DNA of 64,000 nt from Helianthus annuus (lineage: Eukaryota > Streptophyta > Magnoliopsida > Asterales > Asteraceae): positions 90,396,385 to 90,460,384 of the forward strand of contig NC_035438.2 in NCBI RefSeq assembly GCF_002127325.2, written 5' to 3'. The notes below the pieces were generated by a model that saw only the letters and a list, made by a program, of their open reading frames with translations, was not told the origin of the DNA and ran no database searches. This document shows, piece after piece, positions 1-10,882 of this stretch. Each line of letters begins with the position of its first letter. Within the stretch, counting starts at the first letter, position 1. Made by a program: the position numbers and the translations under genes.

Positions 1-351
1 GGTGGTGAGTATTTTGATCTGGTGTATTTCCAATCTACTGAAATAATACACCATACCACAGCTCCTTACACACTAGAACAAAATGGTGTGGCGGAAAGGA
101 AAAATAGGACTCTAAAGGAAATGGTCAATACCATGTTGTCCTATTCGGGCCTAAGTGAGGGCTTTTGGGGTGAGGCTATGTTGACAGCCTGCTATTCGCT
201 AAATAGGGTTCCAAATAAAAGGAACAAGACCACCCCTTTTGAGCTTTGGTATAAAAAACCACCTGAGCTACATAAGTTGAGAGTTTGGGGTTGTAGAGCC
301 GTGGTGAGGCTCACTGATCCTAAGATAAGAAACATAGGGAAAGAGGTATAG
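1..351 (+). pseudogene. copia integrase, C-terminal part of the catalytic core
   Basis: The segment carries the last part of a copia integrase. The motif NGVAERKNRT at about codons 21-30 of the open stretch starting at 22 contains the glutamate of the DD(35)E catalytic triad. It is followed by the usual region NRVPNKRNKTTPFELW and a conserved LRVWGC stretch. The frame closes at a TAG at 349-351. Homology continues in another frame from about 420, so a frameshift lies in 352-422. The first two catalytic aspartates are upstream of the window. The role in an intact element would be insertion of the cDNA into host DNA. Confidence 0.88.
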
Positions 352-422
352 ACTACATTTTCATTGGGTATGCGGAGCATTTATTTGCACACAGGTTCTA
401 TGTTATAGAACCAAATGACTAC

Positions 423-1514
423 GTGTCAGTGCATACGGTAATTGAGGCAAGAACTGCAGAGTATGATGAGAATAGATTCTCTTCAATACCTAGGCCTAGA
501 GACATGGTTCCAAGCTTTAGTAACTCTCACGTGGCTGATCAAGTGATTGATACTCCTCCGGAACCTAGGAGGAGTGGTAGAGCAAGAAAAGCTAAATCAT
601 TTGGTGATGATTTTCAGCTATATTTGGTTGAAGGATCTAGAGATGAAATTAAAATTCAATATCAATATTGTTTCAATATTGAGGAAGATCCTAAAACCGA
701 TAGTGAAGCCATGGCATCAGAAGCTATAAATGATGAGATGGACTCTGTTATGCAGAATAACACTTAGAAACTCTCTGATCTACCCCCTAGGTGTAAATCA
801 CTTGGTTGTAAATGGATCTTCAAGAAGAAGATGAAAGTAGATGGTTCAATTGATAAGTTTAAAGCCCGATTGGTTATCCAAGGCTTCAGACAAAAGGAAG
901 GAATTGACTACTTTGATACATATGCTCCTGTAGCAAGAATATCCACTATTAGGTTGTTGGTTGCCTTAGCTGCAATACACAATCTTGTAATTCACCAAAT
1001 GGATTTGAAAACCGCTTTCTTGAATGGTGATTTGGATAAGGAGATATATATGAAGCAACCAGAGGGGTTTGTTATGCCTGGCAATGAGAATAAGGTGTGT
1101 AAGCCGGTTAAGTCATTATATGGCTTAAAGCAAGCACCAAAACAGTGGCATCAAAAGTTTAATGATGTGGTTTTGTCTAATGGTTTTGTATTAAACCAAG
1201 CAGACAAGTGTGTATATAGCAAATTTGACGATTCTAGGAAAGGAGTCGTAATTTGTATATATGTAGATGACATGTTGATCTTCGGTACTGACCAGGATCA
1301 AGTTGATAAAACAAAGAAATTTTTGTCATCTTGTTTTGACATGAAAGACATGGGGGAGGCGGAGGTGATCCTTGGTATAAGGATCAAACAGGAGAACAAT
1401 GGCATACCTATCTCTCAATCTCATTATATTGAGAAGATGTTGAAAAAGTTTAATTTTCATGATAGTTCTTCGGTTAGCACTCCAATGGATCCTACTTTTT
1501 TAGCTCTCACCTAA
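423..1514 (+). pseudogene. copia reverse transcriptase with upstream linker
   Basis: From 423 the linker between integrase and RT is read (the PPEPRRSGRARK region is typical). A TAG at 765-767 interrupts it where copia proteins normally have Trp in NNTW. The same frame continues to 1514 as RT: KARLVIQGF, DYFDTYAPVAR, the MDLKTAFLNG block with the first catalytic Asp, SLYGLKQAPKQW, and YVDDM at 1260-1274 with the two active-site aspartates intact. The frame is lost at about 1500, just after the STPMDP motif that precedes RNase H. All RT signature blocks are present, so the copy decayed mainly by one nonsense change and two frameshifts. Confidence 0.93.
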
Positions 1515-1566
1515 TGAAGGTGTAGCTGTAAGCCAACTTGAATATTCAACGACCATTGAATCCCTC

Positions 1567-2208
1567 ATGTATGCCATGATTAGCACTAGACCGGATATAG
1601 CTTATGCTGTTGGAAAGCTTAGTAGGTATACTAGCAATCCAGGTGCAAGTCATTGGCAAGCAATGAATCGAGTATTTAGGTACTTGAAAGGAACCATGAA
1701 ATATGGTTTGACTTATACCGGATTTCCTTCAGTTCTAGAAGGTTATTCGGATGCAAGTTGGATTAACAACAAGGAAGATCATTCTTCCACAAGTGGATGG
1801 ACTTTTCTACTAGGAGGAGCTGCCATATCTTGGGCATCTAAGAAACAGACTTGCATTACTGATTCGACAATGGATTCTGAGTTTGTAGCATTAGCCGCAG
1901 CTGGCAAAGAAGCTGAGTGGCTAAGAAACTTGATTTATGAGATTCCATTGTGGCCTAAACCTATATCACCAATATCTATTAGATGTGATAGTGCTGCTAC
2001 CTTGGCTAACGCCTATAGCCAAGTGTATAATGGGAAGTCTAGACACTTAGGTGTTAGACACAACATGATTCGTGAGCTCATCATGCATGGGGTGATATCG
2101 GTGGAGTTTGTGAGAACTCAACAGAATTTAGCCGACCATTTAACCAAAGAGTTATGTAGACATCTTGTGCACAAGGCGGATGTAGGGATGGGATTAAAGT
2201 CCACCTGA
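1567..2208 (+). pseudogene. copia RNase H and C-terminal tail
   Basis: The frame resumes after a frameshift near 1500-1560 with the connection block [17 protein letters not shown], then RNase [11 protein letters not shown] (first Asp), [30 protein letters not shown] (catalytic Glu) and [12 protein letters not shown] (third acidic residue). It ends with the copia tail NLADHLTK and a TGA after GLKST at 2206-2208. The active-site acidic residues look intact. It would degrade the RNA strand of the RNA/DNA hybrid during reverse transcription. Confidence 0.92.
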
Positions 2209-2732
2209 GATTTCTCGTGTTAAGATACCCAATTCCCGCCTAATATGACGTTAGGTGCTGAATTCAATGTGAAAAGCTTAACATCTAGAAATTGGAACAC
2301 ATTAGTAGCATCATCCCAAGGTATGTATTCAGACCTGCAAGTTAAAGAAGGTTGAAGGTTTTCATCTTAATAGTTTTTGAAAAATTGCATATGCAGGTGC
2401 AAGAATAAAGAACTACCTATATGAGCATGAAGTTTAGCCGCTTTAAGAAGCTAGGACTTGGCTTTGATATGCTCATTGAAGGATGGGACACAGGCTAGTA
2501 AAAATAGTATCAAGAAAGAACATTAGAGTATGTAAACTTGTGTGTATATTATCTTCATGTATTCACTGAATAGAAAGGGTTCAATCCTTAGCGACACCCC
2601 TATATTCGAATATTTGGAATATGTAATATACTAATGTGAAATTCAATCTTCGCGATATTTCATTTATGCATAAGTTTGATTGTTATGACTTTGTTTAAGT
2701 TAATCAAAGATTACGCTAAAATGGGGGAGGAT

Positions 2733-3324
2733 TGTGAGATATTTTAGTGTAATCGGGGATTGACTTGGTGATCAAATCGAATAATAATACACATCAAGCA
2801 AGTTAGGAGGTGCGGGAGTGCACGCTTGTTTGAGTTATTATAAACAAGTTAGGAGGTGCGAGGGTTCCAAGGGGGCAGCGCCCCTGGGAGCAGGGTCCAA
2901 GGGGCGGCAGCCCCTGGTGGGGTCCAAGGGGCGACAGCCCAAGGGTCCGGGAGAGAAAAGATGGGGGCGGATAATGAAGATAAAACCCTAAATGAAATAA
3001 CCCTAAATGAAAATGTAGAACGCGTGTTTTTTTTATCAAATAATGTATTGTGCATTCAGTGATTGTACAATATGCTTTATGTGCTTGTAAATGTTGAAAA
3101 GTGGCAAATGACCATTTGTGTCCTTCGGATATGCATTATATATATAGTATAGATAGAGTTCATTGAAAATACATTCTAGATAATAAAAAATATTTTTGTG
3201 CTAATTTAAGTACGCCTAAAATATTTAAAACAACAATTGGTTTCTTAGATTTTCTTAGCGAGTTGGAATCTAGGTCAATCTAAGGTTGCTAGAGCATCAA
3301 AGAATACTTCTTAGAAATGTCACA
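2733..3324 (+). repeat. 3' LTR of the copia element, right end uncertain
   Basis: Starts TGTGAGATATTTTAG directly after a purine run (AAATGGGGGAGGAT), the normal polypurine tract to LTR junction. No second LTR is in the window for comparison, so the end is a guess at TGTCACA (3318-3324), giving about 590 bp. Confidence 0.5.
2856..2946. repeat. GC-rich short tandem duplications inside the copia LTR
   Basis: Three or four degenerate copies of a unit like GGTCCAAGGGGCGGCAGCCC lie in an otherwise AT-rich LTR. The open frames through this stretch on both strands follow from the repeat composition and are not credible genes. Confidence 0.7.
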
Positions 3325-3544
3325 ATATGGTCCGTGGATGCCTCACATAATCCGTGAAAGGGTGGAGATGAGTCCTTATATACAGTTATGTGTAAGTATT
3401 TCTATCTTCAATGGCTTGTGATGAAGGCCTAAAATGTGGTTGTCACTAGAAACAATGGCTGACGATAACATCAAACTTTAATGTCGCTAAAAACAATAAT
3501 TGTGTTCAATAAGTTGAAAATAACTTTTTTACTCTTTTTATTAA
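3325..3544. other. No recognised feature
   Basis: AT-rich DNA between the copia LTR and the first Helitron end. I see no ORF, LTR boundary or inverted repeat here that I can assign. Confidence 0.5.
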
Positions 3545-3574
3545 CTAGTGTTTTTCAATGACGCGCGTTGCGCG
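3545..3574 (-). mobile_element. Helitron 3' terminus (minus strand), rest of the element undefined
   Basis: Read on the minus strand there is a 5-bp-stem hairpin CGCGC-AAC-GCGCG (3562-3574), 13 nt, then CTAG (3545-3548) followed by T. That is the rolling-circle terminator arrangement of plant Helitrons (hairpin, then CTRR, inserted between A and T). The element would extend to the right, but I could not find its 5' TC end. It may be interrupted by the second Helitron at 4327. Confidence 0.5.
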
Positions 3575-3656
3575 AAAGGCATTGGTGTTTTCGACCGACA
3601 TCATTCTTCAAACGATTCGAGATAAATGATGTGTAACCAGCCATATCCGGCATCGT

Positions 3657-3793
3657 GGAGTGTATTAAAAAGGGAGCAATTGGACGATTGGATGTTGGGT
3701 TAGGTGTTTCTTGGAATGTCCACGGAGTGTATTAAAAAGGGAGCAATTGGACGATTGGATGGTGGGTTAGGTGTTTCTTGGAATGTCCACGGA
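3657..3793. repeat. 67-bp direct tandem duplication
   Basis: Two nearly identical copies (3657-3723 and 3724-3790) begin GGAGTGTATTAAAAAGGG. They differ at one position seen by eye (GTTGGG against GGTGGG). A flanking motif GATGTGTAACCAGCCATAT also occurs on both sides (about 3628 and 3810). Confidence 0.85.
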
Positions 3794-3953
3794 TTGTTCG
3801 GGTCAAAACGATGTGTAACCAGCCATATATATCCGGCATCATGGTTGGATGAGAATTTTTTTAAAAAATAAGATAGAGATGATTATAGAAGAGGTGAGTA
3901 GTTGTGGTAAAAAAATGAATAGACGTGTGAGTATTTATAGTGAATAAATTTTT

Positions 3954-4262
3954 TTAAACATTATCCGTTGGCCAACGGCTAGCCCAAACGGCTACTTGTC
4001 TTGACCAATGAGATCCCGCCATATCATCTTGATAGCCCCGTCCAACGCCTGGGCTGAAACCCCCCGCCCAAGGGGCCACTCCGAAACCCAAGCCCACCCA
4101 GGGTGGTGACTTGGGCGTTTGTACCCAACCCATGCCACAACCCCCCCCCCCCCCGGGCTGAAACCCCCGCCCAAGGGGCCACTCCGAAACCCAAGCCCAC
4201 CCGGGGTGGTGACTTGGGCGTTTGTACCCAACCCACGCCACAACCCCCGCCCCATTCCCCAT
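3954..4262. repeat. MITE-like GC-rich block with a 104-bp tandem duplication and poly-C
   Basis: The block starts at CCGTTGGCCAACGGCTAG (a short palindrome) and holds two copies of a 104-bp unit, at 4051 and 4155, beginning GGGCTGAAACCCC. They are separated by a run of about 18 C ending near 4154. The C run explains the several open frames here that read as glycine/tryptophan-rich or proline-rich peptides. Composition resembles non-autonomous DNA transposons, but I cannot define terminal repeats. Confidence 0.6.
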
Positions 4263-4336
4263 ATTCTAATATACCTTAAATGCACTGTTTATTTAGTTTG
4301 TTTTTTTTATCATATATGAATATGAACTAGGTTATC

Positions 4337-4357
4337 ACCCGGGACTGCTTCCCGGGT
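4337..4357 (-). terminator. Helitron 3' hairpin (rolling-circle terminator)
   Basis: A perfect 8-bp stem ACCCGGGA / TCCCGGGT with a 5-nt loop lies 6 nt from the terminal CTAG. This is the structure thought to stop rolling-circle replication in Helitrons; it is not a transcription terminator. Confidence 0.75.
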
Positions 4358-5829
4358 TAGAGAAAATGATTTAGATAAACATTAAGTGTATTTAAATAAT
4401 ATAAACAAAGTGCCATGTTACATAAATTCATCAAACAAATATCTCGATCTTTAATGTGATAGTATTATTTTTGTAACCAACTAATCATAATTTACTCATC
4501 TATCGGTTATTTAAATATAACTAAAAAAATGGATAAACAAAGTATGTCAACCCACCCATCTTACCTATTTTTTGTAGGACCAACAAAAAATCATATATAT
4601 TACCAAATTATACCAAAGACAAACTAAAAATGTTTGATATTACAATACAGCCACTAAAGAAACTACAACCATCAAACAAACTACAATTTCATACACGATA
4701 GATCACATTTATACCAAAGTTACCATGTTCATTCTAGAACTTTTGTCTGGTTCATAAGCCACAAGAAGCCAAAGCCTTTAATCTCCTTCGTTAAGCTTAC
4801 AAAGTGCGGTTGTTTTTTTGTTGAATAGTATGTTATGTCGACACTTCCAAATACACCAAATCGCCATTTGCATGGTCGTATACACCACTTTTTTCCTGGC
4901 TAAAGAAAGTTATTTATATTAATTATCCATCTTCAAACTCCCATCCATCATCCAACCCGAACCCAAAACCCAAATTATACATTTACCATCAAATTCCACC
5001 AGCAAAAAGCATTTAAAAACCCAATATTGTATCTTTAAAAGTTTGCCCTTCGTATATGACATTAACATAAATGAGATGCACTTGAGTCTTGTCTTTTGAG
5101 TTTTCTAGTATAACATATACCATAAGCTCTCACTTGGCCAAGCTAATACCTAAAACGCCCCTTGAATTATACAAGTTTTTTAAAGTTCACTTTTGACAGC
5201 ATTAGTGTGCTCGTATTAATCAAGTGGAAATAACAAAAAAAAAATTATTTAAAATTCAGTAGCAACCTAGACGTGCTTAAGCCATGTAACGCGAACACGA
5301 ACCACGTAATTCGTTTATCTAAAAGGGTTTTAAACATGTTGGTGTGTTGAAGATATAAGTTGTATATATCTTTTTATTGAAATTTAAATGAGTTGTGCCA
5401 ACCGTTTATCTAAAACCCAAACAAAAGTTGAAGTGTTGGCAATAATAAACTACAAACCCTTGACCAGCAAGGTGTTAGTAATTAGTGTCCTTCCCAAACT
5501 AAGGCAACAACCTATGACATGAAGAGAGATTGGGGCATCGCATACCTTTTGTCTTCGATGGCTTACCATTTCCCTTGAACCGAGTCATTTAGGTGGTGAG
5601 GTATTAAGAAGGCTAGTACTGAAGCCTGAAGACAATCACTTGCTTAGCCATGCTGGTAAATGATGTAGCTTTAAACAAAGATAGATAAACAACAAAAAAA
5701 TGTAAAAAACAGCAAGAAGTTGCGAAACAACAGCAAAAACGACATCGAAAAACAGCTAAAAACCAAAAGAAAGGGTCTTTTTTATAACAAATAGTAGATC
5801 CAGTACAATAGCACGTCAAACTGGTTGGG

Positions 5830-6064
5830 TAGCGATGAGCTCGGTAAAGTACCGGTACCGAAAGTACGATTCTGAAAATTACTAAAAAATAGGCACCTGT
5901 ACCGAAATTGCTTGGTACATACTCGAAGGTAAATCAACCCAAATTACCGGTATTGTGCCCTACTTAACCGAACCGAAAGTACCGTTCCAAAAAACATAAA
6001 AATGGGTACCGAAAATGACCCGCTACGGTATCGGTTCGGTTTTGGTACCATTTGCTCATCCCTA
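5830..6064. mobile_element. hAT-type MITE inserted in the Helitron
   Basis: Terminal inverted repeats: TAGCGATGAGCTCGGTA on the left and, reverse-complemented, TAGGGATGAGCAAATGGTA on the right. The flanks TGGTTGGG and AGGTTGGA agree at 6 of 8 positions, fitting a decayed 8-bp hAT target duplication. The interior is a series of CGGTACCGAAAGTACC palindromic motifs with no coding capacity. Confidence 0.65.
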
Positions 6065-7501
6065 AGGTTGGATCAAAGTTAGTAATTTTCGTTAACACAA
6101 GCAAATGAAAAAAAAAATAGCAACCATTTGTTATTTGTGACGTTACATTAGAAAAAACTTAAAATTTGCATAGGAATAAAGCATCAACTACGTCATACCT
6201 TAAAAAAAATTAGTATTTTTTTTAAATAAAGCCTCTTTCATCGGCTTAGAAAACCAAACCAATAATAGTATAATACCTACATGAAATGTCGCCAACGGCA
6301 CAACCTTAAAACCCACCAGAAGAAGATGAAGACGGTACAAAATTGCTGGCTCTTCAACATCTTGTCTTCCATGTATTAGTTGTTTTGGCTGGAAAATATA
6401 ACAATCGGTGCATATTAGTTTATGGGCTTGAAAATGTAATCACTGTATGATGAATTGAAACATTCAGGATATCAAAAGTTATAGTTTTTTAAGATTGCAA
6501 AAGGGGCAAACTTACTTTAAAAACTTTGCCCTGTTTCATTTTTCCAAGGAATGATTTGCTTTGTAACATGACTAATGTGCATACATGTTTCATATTATTA
6601 AATTAGCAAACAAAACAAACTATGCTTATAATTATCATTCTTTCGTGTTGATGATCACAAAACAGTGAAGGCCATAACAAATTGGAAATAGGAATGAAAA
6701 CCTTAGGCAACAAAAAGATTTGACCTAAAGCTTGTATCCATTCGCACGACCAAAAGTGAGTGTATAGCATTCTGGCGGTCCTGAAACAACGATTAACTGT
6801 GAAGAGTGCAACATAAATTAGTAAAATGGAACTAAAACTGGAATGAAGAAAACGTCAAATTTGCTATTATATGTTTAAAGTATAATAAATTTATTCATGT
6901 CCACTTTAAGATCAGCTTCACCGGGCCAGAAGAATACCCGCTAGCCCAAGAGTCCTGAGTCGCTAAAGATTCCGAAAAAACTTTCATCTCCTTCCTTTCT
7001 AGCTGTTCCCCAAAACTAAAAGTGTTTCATCATTATCTTCCTCAAACTCCCACTCAACTTATTTTATATCTATCAAACCACTCTTTGATTTTCATCAACC
7101 TCCTGTTATCTTTTCAAAAATCAAACACAAATAATCAGTCAAACTAAATCCAACCACCCTTCTAATGACAATCATGATTCTACATTTCTATGTCATATAC
7201 AGTCAATGAAGATCCTAATTCTCATTTCCAATAAAAACCCACAATCTTGAACTCAAAATCAAACCACTTTCACAACAAAAAAATCAAAACTTTCTTATCC
7301 CAAATTATACATGACAATAATTTAAAGCTCATAAAGCAAAAAAAAGAAGCATATATTAAGGTTATAAAACTGGATGAAGAAAGCCAATAAAAGAATAGGA
7401 ATTCGAGGGGTATAATATCCATGATGGAATGAAGGAGCTCGATCCATCCATATCCAGTTGGAAAAAAAATAACTCCAAAAATGCGATCCCACTATAATTA
7501 C

Positions 7502-8097
7502 CTTATCAGCAGCAAAACTCAAGTAAGCTTTGGCCCTTATCAGCTGATCTTTCATCACTTTAACCTCAGTATCCATTAGTACCCTCCGTGCTTGTGCTTG
7601 TGCATCCTGATCATGCCCTAGTGTTGCATGACAACTTCTCCCTGCCACGTCATCAAAACAAAGAAAAATCTTAAATTGTTCACACTTTACATAGGCAACA
7701 ATATAAATAATTAACACATTTATAAGTAACTATTGTTAGACAATAGATACCCTTGTATTCTTGCACAAAAAAAGCATAAATCAAACATTATAAGTTACCA
7801 ATCTTTTCTCTTCATGGCTCTGTCCATTAATTCCTTTTGCATCAAGATCTCCTAAAATCATTCAGCTAATAATCATCAATAATCAAGAAATGTACAGTAA
7901 TCATCCAATCGATCAATCAAGTTACATTCGATGACATCAAGAGACCAACCATTTCCTTTCATCAAATCACTATTTCCACCGCTTCCAACATCGTCAGACT
8001 TTATACCCGAATTCGCGACTTTGGAACCGACAGGAACATCAACCTTTACATCTTTGTAAACCTTCAAAATAGGTTCTCTTAACCCAACACCTTCCTC
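7502..8097 (-). pseudogene. GAUT-like (galacturonosyltransferase) N-terminal gene fragment
   Basis: Three exon-like blocks on the minus strand have plausible splice borders: 8097-7926, 7851-7799 and 7641-7502. The last encodes VLMDTEVKVMKDQLIRAKAY followed by LSFAADK, closely resembling the stem/coiled-coil region just before the GT8 domain in GAUT proteins. Those are Golgi type II enzymes of pectin (homogalacturonan) synthesis. The first encodes EEGVGLREPILKVYKDVKVD. The reading phases do not all join without stops, and no GT8 catalytic domain (DDD motif, HYNG) follows, so this cannot make enzyme. Upstream, 8930-8580 (minus) looks like the 5' untranslated leader and first intron region. Retained introns argue for capture of genomic DNA and not of a cDNA. 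The GAUT identification rests on recalled family similarity. Confidence 0.55.
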
Positions 8098-8170
8098 CTA
8101 GTAATAACAATAACAAACACATTTCATTCACATAATTTTTTCAATCAAACCAAAGTAGAAACCAACATTA

Positions 8171-8171
<1 letters not shown>

Positions 8172-8204
<33 letters not shown>
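8172..8204. repeat. Poly-A tract, about 33 nt
   Basis: An uninterrupted A run (poly-T on the strand of the GAUT fragment) lies just upstream of its first clear exon. It could be a simple repeat or the relic of a retroposon tail; no flanking duplication was found. Confidence 0.8.
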
Positions 8205-8206
<2 letters not shown>

Positions 8207-9118
8207 GCTTTATCAGATTCAGCGTCAGCAGATCCCTCCTACCTTTCTGCAAAATAAGTTAATAATAAAATATTATAAATTATTCTCCATGATAACCAGC
8301 AACACCAACCATAACAAAATCAACAAAAGTGCTTAAACAACAATATACACTTCGATTTAAACTTCATAGAATCAGATTTTAAAATGTACACACACATACA
8401 GTTTGATTAACAACAATAATCACAATAGCTTAACGAAAACATAAATAGGCGGTTAAATCATACCAAAGTTGATAAATCATCAACCAATCCATTCGATTTT
8501 GCATCAGAAAACACAGATGCATCATACAAATTGAACTTGTAAAACCGATGAAACAATAACAGTAAAAGCGTACCGTATGGCAGACGAATTGGGGCGAAAA
8601 CTGAGAGAGAAAGCAAATAGAGGATGAAAATTGTCGTGGGTCAACGGAATTGCTTCATGAAACGGGAAGAATAGGACCTGAAATTGTAATCATTTGCAGT
8701 ACAGAAAGTGGAAACTTGATAAATCATCAACCAATCCGCTATAATTTCCAAGTAGAAATTTCAACATTGGCGACTTGAGAGGCAAAAGTAGTTGCAGCAA
8801 CGGGAAGTTGATTACAATTAGGGTTTCTTCCACAACAAAACCATCTAGTAACACCAAGATTGATTGAGAAAGATAAAGATGTGGAGATAGATTCTCAGTG
8901 AGGATGCGGCGTCTAGGGTTTGCTATAGGATGGAGAGGATGATGAGTTTATGAGAAAATTATAAAGGATCCACTTTTCCAAAAGTTGGGTCAATAAAGGG
9001 ATTCGGATCCCGCATCACTGAAAAGCGACCCAGGATTTTCCCGCCAAAACTGAATCTACGAGGCCCTAATATTGCGACACGTGTCCCAATTTATTTTTTG
9101 TTTATTATATATAATAGA

Positions 9119-9452
9119 TTTCCATAAGTTAAACCTGTTTAAGCTTAACTTATTTTTCCCCACCCAATCTATTCAAAAGTTTAATTCAAAAAAAAAAAAC
9201 ATTTTTATCTAAAGTTTTCACGAAATTTCTAAACTTTAGGTAATGTATTTCTTCATGGGGACTTTTCAACGGTGTTCTCTTTTCAAGTTACTAGTCGGTA
9301 TGGAGGGTCGGCTGAGGCCCGTCTTCCTGCCGCCGCCCCAAACTCCCCACCCCCCATGTCCGTCGCCGCCCCATTTCCGGTAACTTCGTCTCCCACCAGC
9401 CGAACTCGACGGCCCCACCTCCTCTCTCCTTCTCTCACATATACCTATACAT
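9119..9452. other. Helitron right flank, no recognised gene
   Basis: This holds an AT-rich stretch, then a short C/G-rich segment (9300-9430) that gives overlapping open frames on both strands from composition alone. It ends in a CATA/TA microsatellite. Confidence 0.5.
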
Positions 9453-9748
9453 ACACATATATATATATATATATATATATAGAGTAAGGTTAACATACAA
9501 AAAGCCTTATCATACATCACGTAGGAGACAATGGTAACCGTTGGATCAGGGGTATAATCACGCATGGGACCACATAATCACACATGGGACCACATAATCA
9601 CGCATGGGACCACATAATCACGCATGGGACTATAATCATGCACGTTCTATGATAATAACGCACGTTATATTTTTTGTCATGTATGTTAATGTAGGTTAAG
9701 CCCTGATGTACATTATACTTTATCTATATATATATATATATATATATA
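9453..9748 (+). mobile_element. TA-microsatellite-flanked element, copy 1
   Basis: A 244-bp body (9481-9724) lies between two (AT)n runs (9453-9480 and 9725-9748). It carries four copies of a 20-bp sub-repeat ATAATCACGCATGGGACCAC (about 9555-9640). Its ends are GGTTAACATAC and, at the far side, TAATGTAGGTTAAG. A diverged copy of the same family lies in opposite orientation at 36126-36400, so this is a dispersed repeat that sits in TA microsatellites. The pattern resembles rice Micron-type MITEs. Confidence 0.72.
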
Positions 9749-9749
9749 G

Positions 9750-10430
9750 GTTCATCCCCCACCCCCTAGGTCCATCACTCTCAAACCCTTCCTACGTGAC
9801 GATGATGTGATGGTCCATCCTCTTGAAGATGAGGCTCTCCATACCCTCTAGTCTTATAAGAAACAATTCTACAAACATTACCTACTGCTATGACACGTCC
9901 CATCTTGTTGTTTGTAAAATTTGTCCAAATTATGCTAAAAGAAGCAAGTGGAGTTGTCATGAAATTTGTACAAGGAGCAAAAGCGTTTAGATCCAAAAAC
10001 AAAGGGGTTAGAGTGAAATTCGCAAGAAGTGGGCAAAGTCTTTGGGTGAAATATTTAGGAATCAATGAGTTGTGATTTGTGACTTGTGACTTGTGACAGC
10101 AGTGGTGGGGTTGGGGTTGAGAAAAGGACAGATATATTTTTTTATTTGGTAAATACCGACAGGAACTCAAGGAACAAATCGTTTTCCCATACGGTCCATG
10201 TCAATAAAGGCTTCACATGAATACATATATTTTATAATTTATTTCTACTATAAATAAGAAAAATAAAAAGATCACTTTTAACCAACATCAAACAACTTTT
10301 GTGTTTCCACAACTGCAGTTTCTTCAGAACTAAAAAATATATACAGATATATAGAAAAGGTTCAACTTAGAAGTATCAAATACTTATACTTTTAAGTTCA
10401 GATTATCTTAAATCTTTTAGAACGAACAAC
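9750..10430. other. No recognised gene; overlapping open frames rejected
   Basis: A 129-codon open stretch on the minus strand (9781-10170) and a 61-codon one on the plus strand overlap each other. Neither resembles a family I know. A small repeat TGTGACT(TG) occurs near 10075-10095. Confidence 0.4.
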
Positions 10431-10560
10431 TCTTATATCCTGTAATCCGACAACCATACTACTTTTGTCTATTATGGGATTCGAACCTTCAACTTCATGC
10501 AGAGGACGTCTTAATTACTAACAATTTAGTACCAATAGGCTACAAACTATTTGGTTATAT
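10430..10560 (-). mobile_element. tRNA-derived SINE candidate
   Basis: On the minus strand there is an A-box-like TAGCCTATTGG (10542-10532) and, downstream, a perfect B-box GGTTCGAATCC (10487-10477), the internal RNA polymerase III promoter pair of tRNA-derived SINEs. I could not find a clear tail or target duplication, so the ends are approximate. Confidence 0.4.
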
Positions 10561-10567
10561 CGTCTTA

Positions 10568-10882
10568 GGGGTTGTTTGGCAACTTTTAAATGGTTAAGTG
10601 CCGAACCATTAAGAGGTCTGAACCATTAAATGTTGAACCAGTAACATGTTTAAACCATTAAGAGCTAGTATAATGCTTAACCGTTTAAAGGTAAATATCT
10701 GACCAATTTAGATAGGAGGTCTTAACCATTCAGACTTAGTATAATGCTTAACCATTTCAAAGGCAAATGTCTGAACCATTCAGAAATCTGCTCACAAAAC
10801 AAACAGTCTAAATCATTAAGTGTTGAATTAGTAAGAGGTCTGAACCATTAATAGTTTCATTAAAAGGTAAACAAACAACCCA
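10568..10882. mobile_element. hAT-like MITE
   Basis: Imperfect terminal inverted repeats: GGGGTTGTTTGGCAACTTTT on the left and, reverse-complemented, TGGGTTGTTTGTTTACCTTT on the right. The interior repeats the word GAACCATTAAG many times. The GGGGYTGTTTGG terminus is shared with the MITE at 32549. No target duplication could be fixed. Confidence 0.6.

Larger units (their letters stand above)
1..3324 (+). mobile_element. Ty1/copia retrotransposon, 5'-truncated by the window edge
   Basis: The 3' half of a copia element on the plus strand: end of integrase, reverse transcriptase, RNase H, a 3' untranslated stretch, a polypurine tract (2721-2731) and a 3' LTR starting at 2733. The order integrase before RT is diagnostic of Ty1/copia. 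The polyprotein is broken by two frameshifts and a nonsense codon, so the copy is dead. Its 5' LTR, gag and protease lie outside the window. The right LTR end (3324) is an estimate, chosen because a terminal TGTCACA mirrors the TGTGAGA start. Confidence 0.9.
4327..9118 (-). mobile_element. Non-autonomous Helitron carrying a host gene fragment
   Basis: On the minus strand the 5' end is TCTATTATATATAATAAAC at 9118, preceded by host A. It is followed by GGGACACGTGTCGC (9075-9088), a layout often seen at plant Helitron 5' ends. The 3' end is an 8-bp-stem hairpin (4337-4357), 6 nt, and CTAG at 4327-4330, followed by host T. Insertion is therefore between A and T without target duplication, as rolling-circle transposition requires. 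The 4792-bp body encodes no RepHel, so it is non-autonomous. It holds a GAUT-like gene fragment with introns (about 7502-8930) and an inserted hAT-type MITE (5830-6064). The rest, including 4358-5829 and 6065-7500, shows no recognisable coding sequence. Confidence 0.72.

Noticed and set aside
2803..3062. Overlapping open frames on both strands in the GC-rich copia LTR segment
   Set aside because: They follow from short GC-rich tandem repeats lacking stop codons. Codon pattern and residues are repetitive, and no family is recognised.
3954..4319. Several Gly/Trp- or Pro-rich frames around the 104-bp duplication
   Set aside because: Three frames on one strand give similar repeats of the same DNA, which is expected from a duplicated GC-rich unit and a poly-C run.
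9781..10170. 129-codon minus-strand frame and an overlapping plus-strand frame
   Set aside because: No motif, signal or similarity, and the two overlap in opposite directions.
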